The position numbers and the translations under genes are program-made. DNA of 64,000 nucleotides from an uncultured Christensenellaceae bacterium (GTDB taxonomy: Bacteria; Bacillota; Clostridia; Christensenellales; Pumilibacteraceae), in contig CAJULQ010000001.1 of NCBI GenBank assembly GCA_910587595.1, positions 496,001-560,000 on the forward strand, given 5' to 3'. The notes beneath the pieces are model-generated. The model searched no databases and was not told where the DNA came from. It saw only the letters and a list, made by a program, of their open reading frames with translations. Shown in pieces: positions 9,883 to 17,636 of this stretch; the stretch's first letter is position 1; each line of letters begins with the position of its first letter.

Positions 9883-10770
9883 TTACATATCCTTGATGCC
9901 TTGCGTGGCAATGCCTTGAATGTAGTATTTTTGCAAGAATAAAAACAAGATCACGATGGGCAACGTGCACACGGTGAGCGCCGCCATAAACTGTCCGTAA
10001 TGCTCGGCGCGCGAATTGAAGTCGGCTATTGCGATCTGGATATTCCAAAGCGCGGAATCGGTAAGCGTGAGCATGGGCCAATAGTAGTCGCTCCACTTGC
10101 CGAAAAATTCCAAGATGAACACGGTAACGAACACCGGCGTCGCCATGGGGATCACGACGCGGAAGAAAACGGTAAGCGGTTTGCAACCGTCTATTTCCGC
10201 CGCCTCGATCACGGCGTTGGGAATGCCCGAAAAAAATTGCCGAAACATGAAAATGTAAAAACAGCTCATGGCGCTCGGCAGTATCACCGCCAGCGGCGAG
10301 TTGAGCAATTGCAGTTTACTTACCACCATATACAAAGACAGCGTGATGCCCTCGAACGGAATGGTGAGCATGATAACGATAAACATGATCACCGTTCCTC
10401 TGCCCCGAAAAGGGATCTTAGCCAGCGCGTAGCCGGCCAGTGCATTGACAAGCAGCACCAAGACCACCGTGCCGAGCGCGTACAAAAGCGTGTTGAGAAG
10501 ATAGCGCACCATGGGTATGCGGGTAAATACCGCCTTGAAATTGCCCAAAGAAAGGGTGCGCGGCAAAAACTCGGTGATCGACGAGATCTGGCTGTCTAAA
10601 GCTTGTATGGGATTGAACGCCGTCACAAACATCCATAACAGCGGCGAGATGAAGAGAATGCCCAGCAAGATATTCGCAACATACTGCGCCGCGAGCACCG
10701 CCCGCCTTCTCGCTTTCGCACCGCCGCGCGGCGCGTTTACCGCCACAACACATTCGCCCGTATTTTGCAT
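9883..10770 (-). CDS. ABC sugar importer permease (MalG/UgpE type)
   Basis: 295 residues with about six hydrophobic membrane segments. The binding-protein-dependent transport EAA loop is visible as EAAEIDGCKPLTVFFRVVIP near residue 190, the contact site for the ATPase. It starts right after the stop of the partner permease. No ATP-binding subunit is encoded in this operon, which is usual for Firmicutes sugar importers that share a distant MsmK-type ATPase. Together with the genes on either side it should import fructan-derived oligosaccharides. The call as a permease is firm and the substrate is inferred from the GH32 neighbours. Confidence 0.93.
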   Translation of the reverse strand: MQNTGECVVAVNAPRGGAKARRRAVLAAQYVANILLGILFISPLLWMFVTAFNPIQALDSQISSITEFLPRTLSLGNFKAVFTRIPMVRYLLNTLLYALGTVVLVLLVNALAGYALAKIPFRGRGTVIMFIVIMLTIPFEGITLSLYMVVSKLQLLNSPLAVILPSAMSCFYIFMFRQFFSGIPNAVIEAAEIDGCKPLTVFFRVVIPMATPVFVTVFILEFFGKWSDYYWPMLTLTDSALWNIQIAIADFNSRAEHYGQFMAALTVCTLPIVILFLFLQKYYIQGIATQGIKDM

Positions 10771-10771
10771 T

Positions 10772-11707
10772 TCAGATCATCTCCTCGATATAACGGTCGC
10801 GACGGCGGCGGTATATCGCCACGCCCCGACTGCCGCCTTTGCCTACGGCGCTTGCCAAGATAAACGCAAAGGTAAACAGCATGGCGATCGCCGAACCGTA
10901 GCCTATGAGCTTATCGGTCATGCCGCGCTCGTAGATATACAACACCACCGTCATCGTGGAATTGTCGGGGCCGCCTTGCGTCATGATGTACGGTTGCGTA
11001 AACAGCTTGAACGCGCCGATCAGCGTGATGAGCAACACGAAACTGCCCACGCTCAAAATGCCGGGGAGCGTTACGTGCCGAAACTTTTGCCAGCCGTTCG
11101 CGCCGTCTAACCCCGCCGCCTCGTACAGTTCGGGTTGCACGTTTTGCAAAGCCGCCAACAATATGATCATTTGGTAGCCCGCGCCTTGCCACACCGACAT
11201 AAAGATAATGCTGTACATGGCTTGGCGGGGATCGTGCAAAAAGCCTTGCGCGTCTATGCCCACCGTGCCCAATAGCAAATTAAACAGGCCGTTGGCGTCG
11301 TAAAAGTTCATAAACAGCAATGCCACAACGGTCATCGACGTGATGACGGGCGCAAAATACGCCAGCTTGAAAACGCCGAAACCTTTGGCCGTGCGGTTGA
11401 CGAGAAGTGCCAATAAAAGCGCCAAACCGCATTGCAACGGCACCACGAACACAACAAACTTAACGGTGTTTACGATGGCCTTGCCAAACACCGCGTCCGA
11501 AAACAGTTCCACGTAGTTTTCAAATCCCACGAACGCGTGCAGACCGCGCAACATGTGGTAGTCGGTAAAACTGAACGTAAAGCTCAGCAAGATGGGCGCG
11601 ATGAGAAACACCGCCCCGAACACGACCGCGGGCAAGCAGAACAGCCAACCCGTTAGATCGTACCGCCGTTGACGCGCCGAAATCTTTTTGTTCGCCGTTT
11701 GCAACAT
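10772..11707 (-). CDS. ABC sugar importer permease (MalF/UgpA type)
   Basis: 311 residues from ATG 11707 (AAGGGGTG six bases upstream, preferred to an in-frame GTG at 11716). Several membrane segments start with LTGWLFCLPAVVFGAVFLIA. The EAA loop is YEAAGLDGANGWQKFRHVTL near residue 200. It forms the heterodimeric pore with the permease that follows. The gene lies between the binding lipoprotein and the second permease in the fructan operon, with very short gaps that suggest one transcript. Confidence 0.93.
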   Translation of the reverse strand: MLQTANKKISARQRRYDLTGWLFCLPAVVFGAVFLIAPILLSFTFSFTDYHMLRGLHAFVGFENYVELFSDAVFGKAIVNTVKFVVFVVPLQCGLALLLALLVNRTAKGFGVFKLAYFAPVITSMTVVALLFMNFYDANGLFNLLLGTVGIDAQGFLHDPRQAMYSIIFMSVWQGAGYQMIILLAALQNVQPELYEAAGLDGANGWQKFRHVTLPGILSVGSFVLLITLIGAFKLFTQPYIMTQGGPDNSTMTVVLYIYERGMTDKLIGYGSAIAMLFTFAFILASAVGKGGSRGVAIYRRRRDRYIEEMI

Positions 11708-11719
11708 GCGCGTCACCCC

Positions 11720-13144
11720 TTACTTGTAGCTTGCTTGCCGTATCTTGTTGTCGATCGTTTTGGCCGCCGTGTCCAACTTGTCTTTGATGTTGGGGTTCAC
11801 GTCCGACACGATCTCGTTGAGCGCTTTGGCAAGCAACGGGCTGAATTCGGCGTAAGCGATGGTTTTGGTGCGCGGCGTGGCCGCCTTGAAGATCTGTTGT
11901 TTGATACGCACGTACGCGCCGCCTTGCACGGCCGAACCTTCTTTGTATTCCGCCATGCTTTCATACAGCGACTTGCGCGCGGGCGGCGACGCCGTTTGGC
12001 TCGCAAAGCTTTGGCAAGACGACGCGCTCGTTAAATATTTGATAAACTCCACTGCCGCCACGCGTTTGGAAAGAGCGCAGTCTTTGCTCAGCGAAAGCGT
12101 CCAACCGCCGCACGGCACGGAATAGCTGCCGTCGTTGTTGCGCGGATAATAGGTCGCGTCCCAATCGGCGGCGATGTTTTCAAACTCGTTGAATTTGGTG
12201 ATATTTTGCGTGCCCGTAAAATACATGGCCGCTTTGCACTCCGAGCCGGCCACGTCCTCTTTTACGCCGTCGTCGTAAAAATCGGTGCCGCCCGCCGACG
12301 GGTTTATGGCGTTTTTGAGCCGCAGATTGCGCAAATAGTTGCCCGCCTCCAACCCCTTGGCCGAGTTGAGGTTGCCCGTGGCCGTGAGCGTGTCGGCACC
12401 CAAAATGTTGCCGCCCCACATGGGAGAAAAGGCGTAGCTCATCCATTCGGTTTTATCGCCCGCAATGTTTAAGCCATAGCGATACTTCCCCCCCCCGAGA
12501 CTGCTCGTCATCTTGGCGGCGATCTCGGCCAGCTGGTTGAACGTCCAAGCCGTTTCGGGCGAAGAAGGCAACTCTATTTTGCTGCCGTCCGAAAACTTGG
12601 GATTGGTTTGCAAAAACGCATTCATATACGATTTGCGGTAAAACACCATGATGGTGCTGTCCACAATGCTGAGCGCGTACAGCCGTTCGTTATACGTGCC
12701 TTGGTCGATCACGTAGTCCATAAAATCGGAAAGATAGGTCTTTGTGATGTAGTTGTCGATGGGCACGATCATGCCGTTATACGCCCAATTGCTCACATAC
12801 GGGCCGTCCATATACATCACGTCGGGCAAGCCCTCGGCCACGCGCAGACCGATCTGCTGTTCGTACGAGCTGTTGTCGCCGCGCACCAGCACTTCGGAAG
12901 AAACCTTGATGCGTCCGGCGTACGCCGTGTTAAAAGCGTCCACCGTGGTCGTCCACCATCTTTCTTGCGCGTCGTTGCCGCGCGGACGGATAAAGCTTAC
13001 CGAGATCTCTTTGTCGGTGGTAAACTCCTCGCCGTCTTGCAGCCCCAAAAACTCGTCTTTGCCCGCCACGGGGTCGCTGCCGCCGCAAGCAAATAAACAC
13101 AGCGCCATCATGGCCGCCAATACGGCCGCACATACTTTTTTCAT
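11720..13144 (-). CDS. Extracellular solute-binding lipoprotein of the fructan ABC importer
   Basis: 474 residues from ATG 13144 with AGAGGAGG upstream. The longer frame to 13366 is rejected because the signal peptide begins here (MKKVCAAVLAAMMALCLFAC, lipobox LFAC). The mature part resembles family 1 sugar-binding proteins, with PDVMYMDGPYVSNWAYNG and a C-terminal helical lobe. Its in-frame G9 tract near 12488 encodes part of SSLGGGKYRYG. It captures oligosaccharides outside the membrane and passes them to the two permeases that follow. The ligand is inferred from context. Confidence 0.92.
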   Translation of the reverse strand: MKKVCAAVLAAMMALCLFACGGSDPVAGKDEFLGLQDGEEFTTDKEISVSFIRPRGNDAQERWWTTTVDAFNTAYAGRIKVSSEVLVRGDNSSYEQQIGLRVAEGLPDVMYMDGPYVSNWAYNGMIVPIDNYITKTYLSDFMDYVIDQGTYNERLYALSIVDSTIMVFYRKSYMNAFLQTNPKFSDGSKIELPSSPETAWTFNQLAEIAAKMTSSLGGGKYRYGLNIAGDKTEWMSYAFSPMWGGNILGADTLTATGNLNSAKGLEAGNYLRNLRLKNAINPSAGGTDFYDDGVKEDVAGSECKAAMYFTGTQNITKFNEFENIAADWDATYYPRNNDGSYSVPCGGWTLSLSKDCALSKRVAAVEFIKYLTSASSCQSFASQTASPPARKSLYESMAEYKEGSAVQGGAYVRIKQQIFKAATPRTKTIAYAEFSPLLAKALNEIVSDVNPNIKDKLDTAAKTIDNKIRQASYK

Positions 13145-13160
13145 CGTTGTCCCTCCTCTT

Positions 13161-13754
13161 TTATGCGTGATCGTCACGCTTTGTTGCCTCTTTCTTTTTG
13201 GCGGAAAACGCAAACACGAACCGAACGTTGTCCGAAACGAATTGCACTTTGCCGTCTTCTTCTTGCCGCACAAACGTCTCTTTGGGCAACGTGAGCCGCC
13301 CGAAGTCGCCGCGAAAATCATACCTTGTGAACAGTCCGTGTTTATACGGCGGCAGTGCGGGCACAACGATATACGCTTGCTCGTTCTCCGCCACCAACAC
13401 GGCTTGCGCGCCGCGCAGCACGCCCTCGGTGTCCGTTTCGTAGCACAGCCCTTGCTCGCACGCGCCCGTCACCGCCGTTTGCTCGCGCAACTGCTCGAAC
13501 AAGTGCCGTTGCCGTCCGTTTCCGCGCACCAGTTGCATAAGTATCCACACGCACGCGCCCACGCCCACCGCGTTGACCGCCACGCAAAGATACACCGCCA
13601 TAAAATTGTGCACGGCGTTGGCTATGTTGAGCGCCAGCAACGCCGCCGCCAAAACAAACAAAGCGGGCGCAAGCACTTTATAGCTCTCTTGCACCAGCAG
13701 TATCTGCCTTTTGGTATAGTCCAAATTGCCGTTCTTTTTCTCCAAACAATACAT
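13161..13754 (-). CDS. Small membrane protein leading the fructan operon, function unknown
   Basis: 197 residues from ATG 13754 (GAGGAG six bases upstream). Two hydrophobic segments near residues 28-50 and 55-75 are followed by a soluble C-terminal part with many beta-like stretches (LTLPKETFVRQEEDG). I do not recognise a family. It is first in the operon, 16 bases before the binding-lipoprotein gene, and resembles the small YcxB-like or DUF-type membrane proteins often found with ABC sugar systems, though that likeness is only of general form. No catalytic motif is visible. Confidence 0.72.
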   Translation of the reverse strand: MYCLEKKNGNLDYTKRQILLVQESYKVLAPALFVLAAALLALNIANAVHNFMAVYLCVAVNAVGVGACVWILMQLVRGNGRQRHLFEQLREQTAVTGACEQGLCYETDTEGVLRGAQAVLVAENEQAYIVVPALPPYKHGLFTRYDFRGDFGRLTLPKETFVRQEEDGKVQFVSDNVRFVFAFSAKKKEATKRDDHA

Positions 13755-13814
13755 ATCGGACTCCTCATCATGCGGCGATCTTCCCCGACAGCCACCCTTT
13801 GCAACCATGGATAG

Positions 13815-13873
13815 ACATATATATGTCAATCGTTTGACATATATATGTTACTACACATTTGCCCGTTTGTCAA
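13815..13873 (-). promoter_or_regulatory. Fructan operon promoter with overlapping 34-bp palindromic operator
   Basis: On the minus strand a -35 TTGACA (13868-13873) and -10 TAACAT (13845-13850) have a 17-bp spacer. Overlapping the -10 and start region is a perfect inverted repeat with 15-bp arms, ACATATATATGTCAA at 13815-13829 and its reverse complement at 13834-13848, spaced by TCGT. Its core TGTCAATCGTTTGACA is a near-palindrome with the central CG typical of LacI-family sites. I infer repression by a LacI-type protein, plausibly the one at 2837. Confidence 0.7.
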
Positions 13874-14055
13874 GACTTTTTCTCAAAAAAGTTTTGCAAA
13901 AAAAAAGAAACCGCCGGATATCCACCCTATTATTATCCGTTGATCGGTCTATAACTATTAAAAAAGCGCCCTATCGGAACCTTTCGGCCCCCTAAGGCGC
14001 ATACTTGCACTGTACATTATTCGATCATGGCAAATACCATCTTGGTTTCATGACG
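13849..14055. other. Intergenic region between the fructan operon and the GH2 gene
   Basis: AT-rich sequence with no gene. It contains the fructan operon promoter at the left and a minus-strand intrinsic terminator for the GH2 gene at about 13966-14002. I see no further ORF with a ribosome site. Confidence 0.6.
13962..14002 (-). terminator. Intrinsic terminator after the GH2 gene
   Basis: Read on the minus strand, GCGCC and GGGCGC arms flank a GC-rich internal hairpin (GGCCGAAAGGTTCC) and are followed by a run of six T. It lies about 55 bases after the GH2 stop codon. Confidence 0.72.
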
Positions 14056-15843
14056 TCAATTTCCATTCGGCTTTCTTTTTTGCAATGGAAAGGCAAACCT
14101 ATCGTGCAACTTTTTTATGGCTGCCACGGGTACCTTTTCCTTTCTGTCCATTGAGAATATGCCGTTCTTTTCTTGATAGACGTTGCTTAGTTGCGTCATG
14201 CAAAAACCGCACAACTCTTTATGATCGTAAATAAAATCGAGCATTTCGCCGTATTTTTTCAAAAAGTCTTTTTCCGTTCCTACGCTTTCTCCGTATCCCC
14301 AACCGCTGTTATCGTCTTTCCTAAAAGCAATGCCCGCAAATTCGGACAACATCAGCGCTTGCCCCTTATAGCGGTGATCTCCGGCGAAGAAATCTTTGCA
14401 ATTTTGCACGCACTCCGCATTTTCGCCCGCCACGATTTTTTGGAGGTTACCGTCCAAAAAGGAATGCAATGCCGCGTAAGATTCCGCATAATTGTGAAAC
14501 GTGATCACGTCCGAAACGGTATGCTCCCAACCGTCGTTGGAGATCACCAACCTATCTCCTACCATAGGCTTTACGAGCGCGTACATATCGGCCGTCATCC
14601 GCCTGATTTCCTCGCTCTCTCTTATTTCGTTTATCCCCCACGACTCATTCCACAAAACGTACGCCATAATGCATGGGTGCGAAAGATGTTCTTTGATAAG
14701 ACGCGGAAACTGCTCGAAATATTGTTTGCGCGCTTTATAACTGTAACCGTACGCCGAAGGGCATTCTTGCCAAGCGTACAATCCATATAGATCCATATAA
14801 TAGAAGTTTAACGGCGACGGCACGTGTTCATGCATTCTCGCCCCGTTAAAACCGCAAGCGAGGGTAAGTTCGACGTCCCGCACTATTTCGTCTTCCGTAG
14901 GCGTTGTGATCGTATCCGGCCAATACCCTTGATTCAGCACGAACTTCAAATAGGTGTCTTTACCGTTTACGCGAATTCTGCCATCCTCTTGCGCAACGGT
15001 AATAAAACCGCAATAGCTCAAAATTTTATCCGTTTCTCGACCGCCGTCAAAAAGCGACAGCTCCACGTTGTAGAGATAAGGATCGTCGCACGACCACCCG
15101 ATAACGTGTTCGATGGGCAATGCGAACACTTCCTCGTTTTTCTTTACAACAAATTCTTGCCGCTTGACGAGTTTTCCGTCGTTGTCCGAAAGCGTTACCG
15201 CAAGCGTCGCATGTATAGGCGCGTCGACGCGAACGAACAGCGTTTTATTGTCGTAATCGCCTTTTAACGTAAAATCGCCGATATGTTTTTTTGCAAGGCG
15301 CTCCAAGTAAACGTCTTTTACAATCCCGCTTGTTTCGGTGTAAAAACAAGTGAAGGACTCTTTTCTCCAACGCTGCTTGCCGCGCACTTGGTCTATTGCC
15401 ATCGTATCTTCGATGCGCAACGTAATTTTATTTTTACCCGACACCGCAAAAGGCGTTGCATCAACGCAAAAGCCGTCGTAGCCCCCTTCGTGCGTTAAAA
15501 CGTAATTGCCGTTAATAAATACTACGGTTTTATAGTCCGCTGCTTGGAACGTAATAATATACGATTTGCCAAGATCGTCAACGCAAAATTCCCTTTCATA
15601 CCAAACTATGTCGCACTGTTTATCGGGTAAGTTGACACCGCTTGCCGACGACTGATACGGATAAGGCACGATTATTTTGTTGCCCTTGGGAAAGTTCTTT
15701 TCGTAATGCTTTGATAAACCCTCGTTATTTTCGTCGAAAGCAAAATCCCATTCGCCGTTAAGAAGTTCATAGTCTTCTCTGTATTTCATGGGATCGGGAT
15801 GTCCTTTGCGGTAAGATCTTACCGGATAAATCTTTTTCGCCAT
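14056..15843 (-). CDS. GH2 family beta-glycosidase (beta-galactosidase/beta-glucuronidase type)
   Basis: 595 residues from ATG 15843 (GGAGGAG upstream). There is no signal peptide, so it is cytoplasmic. The N-terminal jelly-roll sugar-binding domain is followed by an Ig-like domain and a TIM barrel. The acid/base site is VLWNESWGIN near residue 400, and the nucleophile region is LSEFAGIAFR about 110 residues later. FNGARMHEHVPSP is the usual GH2 strand ahead of the active site. Members hydrolyse beta-galactosides, glucuronides or mannosides. I cannot choose among these. It sits 40 bases after a phosphatase gene, perhaps one transcript. Confidence 0.9.
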   Translation of the reverse strand: MAKKIYPVRSYRKGHPDPMKYREDYELLNGEWDFAFDENNEGLSKHYEKNFPKGNKIIVPYPYQSSASGVNLPDKQCDIVWYEREFCVDDLGKSYIITFQAADYKTVVFINGNYVLTHEGGYDGFCVDATPFAVSGKNKITLRIEDTMAIDQVRGKQRWRKESFTCFYTETSGIVKDVYLERLAKKHIGDFTLKGDYDNKTLFVRVDAPIHATLAVTLSDNDGKLVKRQEFVVKKNEEVFALPIEHVIGWSCDDPYLYNVELSLFDGGRETDKILSYCGFITVAQEDGRIRVNGKDTYLKFVLNQGYWPDTITTPTEDEIVRDVELTLACGFNGARMHEHVPSPLNFYYMDLYGLYAWQECPSAYGYSYKARKQYFEQFPRLIKEHLSHPCIMAYVLWNESWGINEIRESEEIRRMTADMYALVKPMVGDRLVISNDGWEHTVSDVITFHNYAESYAALHSFLDGNLQKIVAGENAECVQNCKDFFAGDHRYKGQALMLSEFAGIAFRKDDNSGWGYGESVGTEKDFLKKYGEMLDFIYDHKELCGFCMTQLSNVYQEKNGIFSMDRKEKVPVAAIKKLHDRFAFPLQKRKPNGN

Positions 15844-15883
15844 GTTGCAACTCCTCCGAAGACGCACCGAAACATGTGCGCGA

Positions 15884-16342
15884 TTAAACGCCCTTTTGAA
15901 GAATAAAGTCTAAAAAGCAACGGCACCCCTCTTCGATGTCGGCATATGCTTTTTCGAAATCGTGCGTAAACCACGGATCGGCAACGGCGCCGCCGCGAGG
16001 CGTAAACGACATGAGCATATATATTTTCCCCTTACCCGCGACGCCCGCAAACTCGGTCAAGTCGCTTTGGTTGCTCTCGTCCATCACCAAAAGATAGTCG
16101 CTTTTCACCACATCGTCCATTGTGACTTTGCGCGCGGTATGATCGCCCGACACGCCATGGGCGCGCAACGTTTCTCTTGCGGGATCATGTAAAGGCGACC
16201 CGTCCTCATAAGAAAAAGTGCCGCACGAGGTTACTTCGAAAGAATCCGTAAGTCCTCTTTCTTTTACCATTTTTTTGAACAACAGCTCTGCCATGGGCGA
16301 ACGGCAAATATTCCCCAAGCATACGAACGTGACCCGAATCAT
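15884..16342 (-). CDS. Low-molecular-weight protein tyrosine phosphatase
   Basis: 152 residues. The P-loop CLGNICRSP at residues 8-16 carries the nucleophile Cys and the phosphate-binding Arg. The general-acid loop appears as VADPWF near residue 120. Length fits the LMW-PTP/arsenate reductase-like family, which dephosphorylates tyrosine on proteins. DPWF and the single reactive cysteine set-up favour phosphatase over arsenate reductase. It lies between the GH2 gene and a YdcF-like gene, all minus strand. No partner kinase is visible nearby. Confidence 0.93.
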   Translation of the reverse strand: MIRVTFVCLGNICRSPMAELLFKKMVKERGLTDSFEVTSCGTFSYEDGSPLHDPARETLRAHGVSGDHTARKVTMDDVVKSDYLLVMDESNQSDLTEFAGVAGKGKIYMLMSFTPRGGAVADPWFTHDFEKAYADIEEGCRCFLDFILQKGV

Positions 16343-16388
16343 AACGATTTCTCCTTATTATTTATAACGGATAAAACAGTATACGAAA

Positions 16389-16985
16389 TTATAAAACAAT
16401 GTCCTCGATGCGTCCGCTTGCGATCAATGGGCACAAAATAGCGATCTCGTTATGCACACAACGATTTAACCGTTCGTCGGTCTTCCATTGTGCGCGCTGA
16501 CAAGGCACCCCTTCCGTGTAGCCGTACACTTTGATAAACCTTGGTAAAAACGCATTGGCAAGACACAACGATCGCCGCATGTGGAACGGTTCGGTAATTA
16601 TGGTAATGCTGCCCACCGTGGTTATATCTTCTCGTTTGGATATTTCCGCCAGCGAGTAAATCATATTTTGAATGGTATCGTTCGCGCGTGTCTCTTCGAT
16701 GATCGCCTCCTCGGGCACGCCACGTTTTGCAAGTTCTTGCTGCAAAAACGCACTTTCCGTTATGCTTTTATCGGCCACCGCAGCGCCGCTTACAATAAGT
16801 TTTTGCGTTCCGCCTTTGCGATAAAAAGACGCAGCGATCTCTGCTCGAATGGCCGCATACTTCGGATCGGTGCCAAGCACGATCGCATAATCGCTCTTTT
16901 CAACTTGTTCGTATTGTTGAGAAAATAAGATCGCATCGATCTTCTCTCCGGACAACTCGCTTGCATTGATTTGCGAAAGATACAT
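16389..16985 (-). CDS. YdcF-family (DUF218) protein
   Basis: 198 residues with no signal peptide. The core AIVLGTDPKYAAIRAEIAAS, then KLIVSGAAVADKSITESAFL, then EETRANDTIQNMIYSL and ITEPFHMRRSL match the DUF218/YdcF Rossmann-like fold, including the conserved Asn-Thr and His-Arg positions. Family members bind nucleotide-type cofactors, and some act in envelope polysaccharide metabolism. The specific reaction is not known. It may be co-transcribed with the phosphatase (46-base gap). Confidence 0.82.
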   Translation of the reverse strand: MYLSQINASELSGEKIDAILFSQQYEQVEKSDYAIVLGTDPKYAAIRAEIAASFYRKGGTQKLIVSGAAVADKSITESAFLQQELAKRGVPEEAIIEETRANDTIQNMIYSLAEISKREDITTVGSITIITEPFHMRRSLCLANAFLPRFIKVYGYTEGVPCQRAQWKTDERLNRCVHNEIAILCPLIASGRIEDIVL

Positions 16986-17489
16986 TTTTTTCTCCTAAAC
17001 TTAAAATCATTCCTTGAATAACATGTGCTTAACACAGCGTCTTATAATAGCAAAGCGCAAACATGCATTGCGTCTTGTTTTTTATCATGCTCCCGCTCTA
17101 ATTCGGCAAACCGAACAACTTACATGTTATTTATAATTATAGTTTACCACACGCCCTCCTCCGCTGTATAGTGAAATATTGACTTATAGCGGAATTATAT
17201 TGACTTTTTATTGTTCTTGCAACATACAAACACAAAAAAAGATACCCAACTGCCCTATTTTACGGGTTCCGTTGCGTATCACTTGGCGGAGCGTAAACGG
17301 CAACGCACTTTTTCGCAAGGGTAAAATGCACTACTTGCGTAGCCCTTGCAAAAAAGGAAGCCAAATGCTTCACCGAATTATGGTTGATTTTTATATCAAT
17401 TATATAGGTAAAACAGCCAATGCGTTGCCGTTTATTTTCGCTCCGCCGAAAGGTAAATAAAAAATCTAATCTAAAAGGAGATTTCTCAA
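16986..17489. other. AT-rich intergenic region
   Basis: About 500 bases with no convincing protein gene. It holds the nested inverted-repeat element at 17285-17447. Overlapping frames on both strands around that element read as low-quality peptides and are probably spurious. A possible minus-strand -10 (TATAAT at about 17140) could serve the YdcF gene, but I find no matching -35. Confidence 0.5.
17285..17447. repeat. Nested inverted-repeat element, about 163 bp
   Basis: The left arm 17285-17307 (GGCGGAGCG then TAAACGGCAACGCA) is repeated in reverse complement at 17421-17447, with a few extra bases in the right arm. Inside it a second pair, GCAAGGG (17315-17321) and CCCTTGC (17343-17349), forms an inner hairpin. 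This could be a MITE-like repeat, the end of a decayed element, or a structured RNA. Confidence 0.55.
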
Positions 17490-17636
17490 ATGAAAACAGC
17501 AGTTGTAATATATCTTTATGAACATTCAATACTACAAAAATCAATTCAATATATTAAAATGAATGAGTTTGGAGCAACACCAAACTCACTCATAATCAAT
17601 TTAGCTATTTCATTGTCCGACTTTTTTGACGGTTAA
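17490..17636 (+). CDS. Small ORF, possible relict of an XRE-type regulator
   Basis: 48 codons from ATG 17490 with an excellent ribosome site (AAAGGAG, nine bases upstream). It ends tail-to-tail with the phosphorylase gene. The C-terminal half, PNSLIINLAISLSDFFDG, resembles the last helices of XRE helix-turn-helix proteins (the pattern TLIKLAxFFxVSxDYL). The N-terminal HTH is not recognisable, so it may be a decayed remnant or chance. A 9-bp hairpin (17564-17588) lies inside it. Base composition is more AT-rich than its neighbours. Confidence 0.4.
   Translation: MKTAVVIYLYEHSILQKSIQYIKMNEFGATPNSLIINLAISLSDFFDG
17564..17588 (-). terminator. Probable terminator of the starch operon
   Basis: TGAGTTTGG and CCAAACTCA make a 9-bp perfect stem with a 7-nt loop. 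On the minus strand it lies 45 bases after the phosphorylase stop and is followed by TTCATTTTAAT, a weak T-tract. Confidence 0.5.

Noticed and set aside
12480..12500. G9 tract in the fructan-binding lipoprotein as a phase switch
   Set aside because: The frame is intact and the protein continues normally through it; nothing beyond length suggests switching.
17179..17544. Overlapping frames of about 93 codons on both strands across the inverted repeat
   Set aside because: They follow the repeat rather than a protein pattern and have no ribosome sites.
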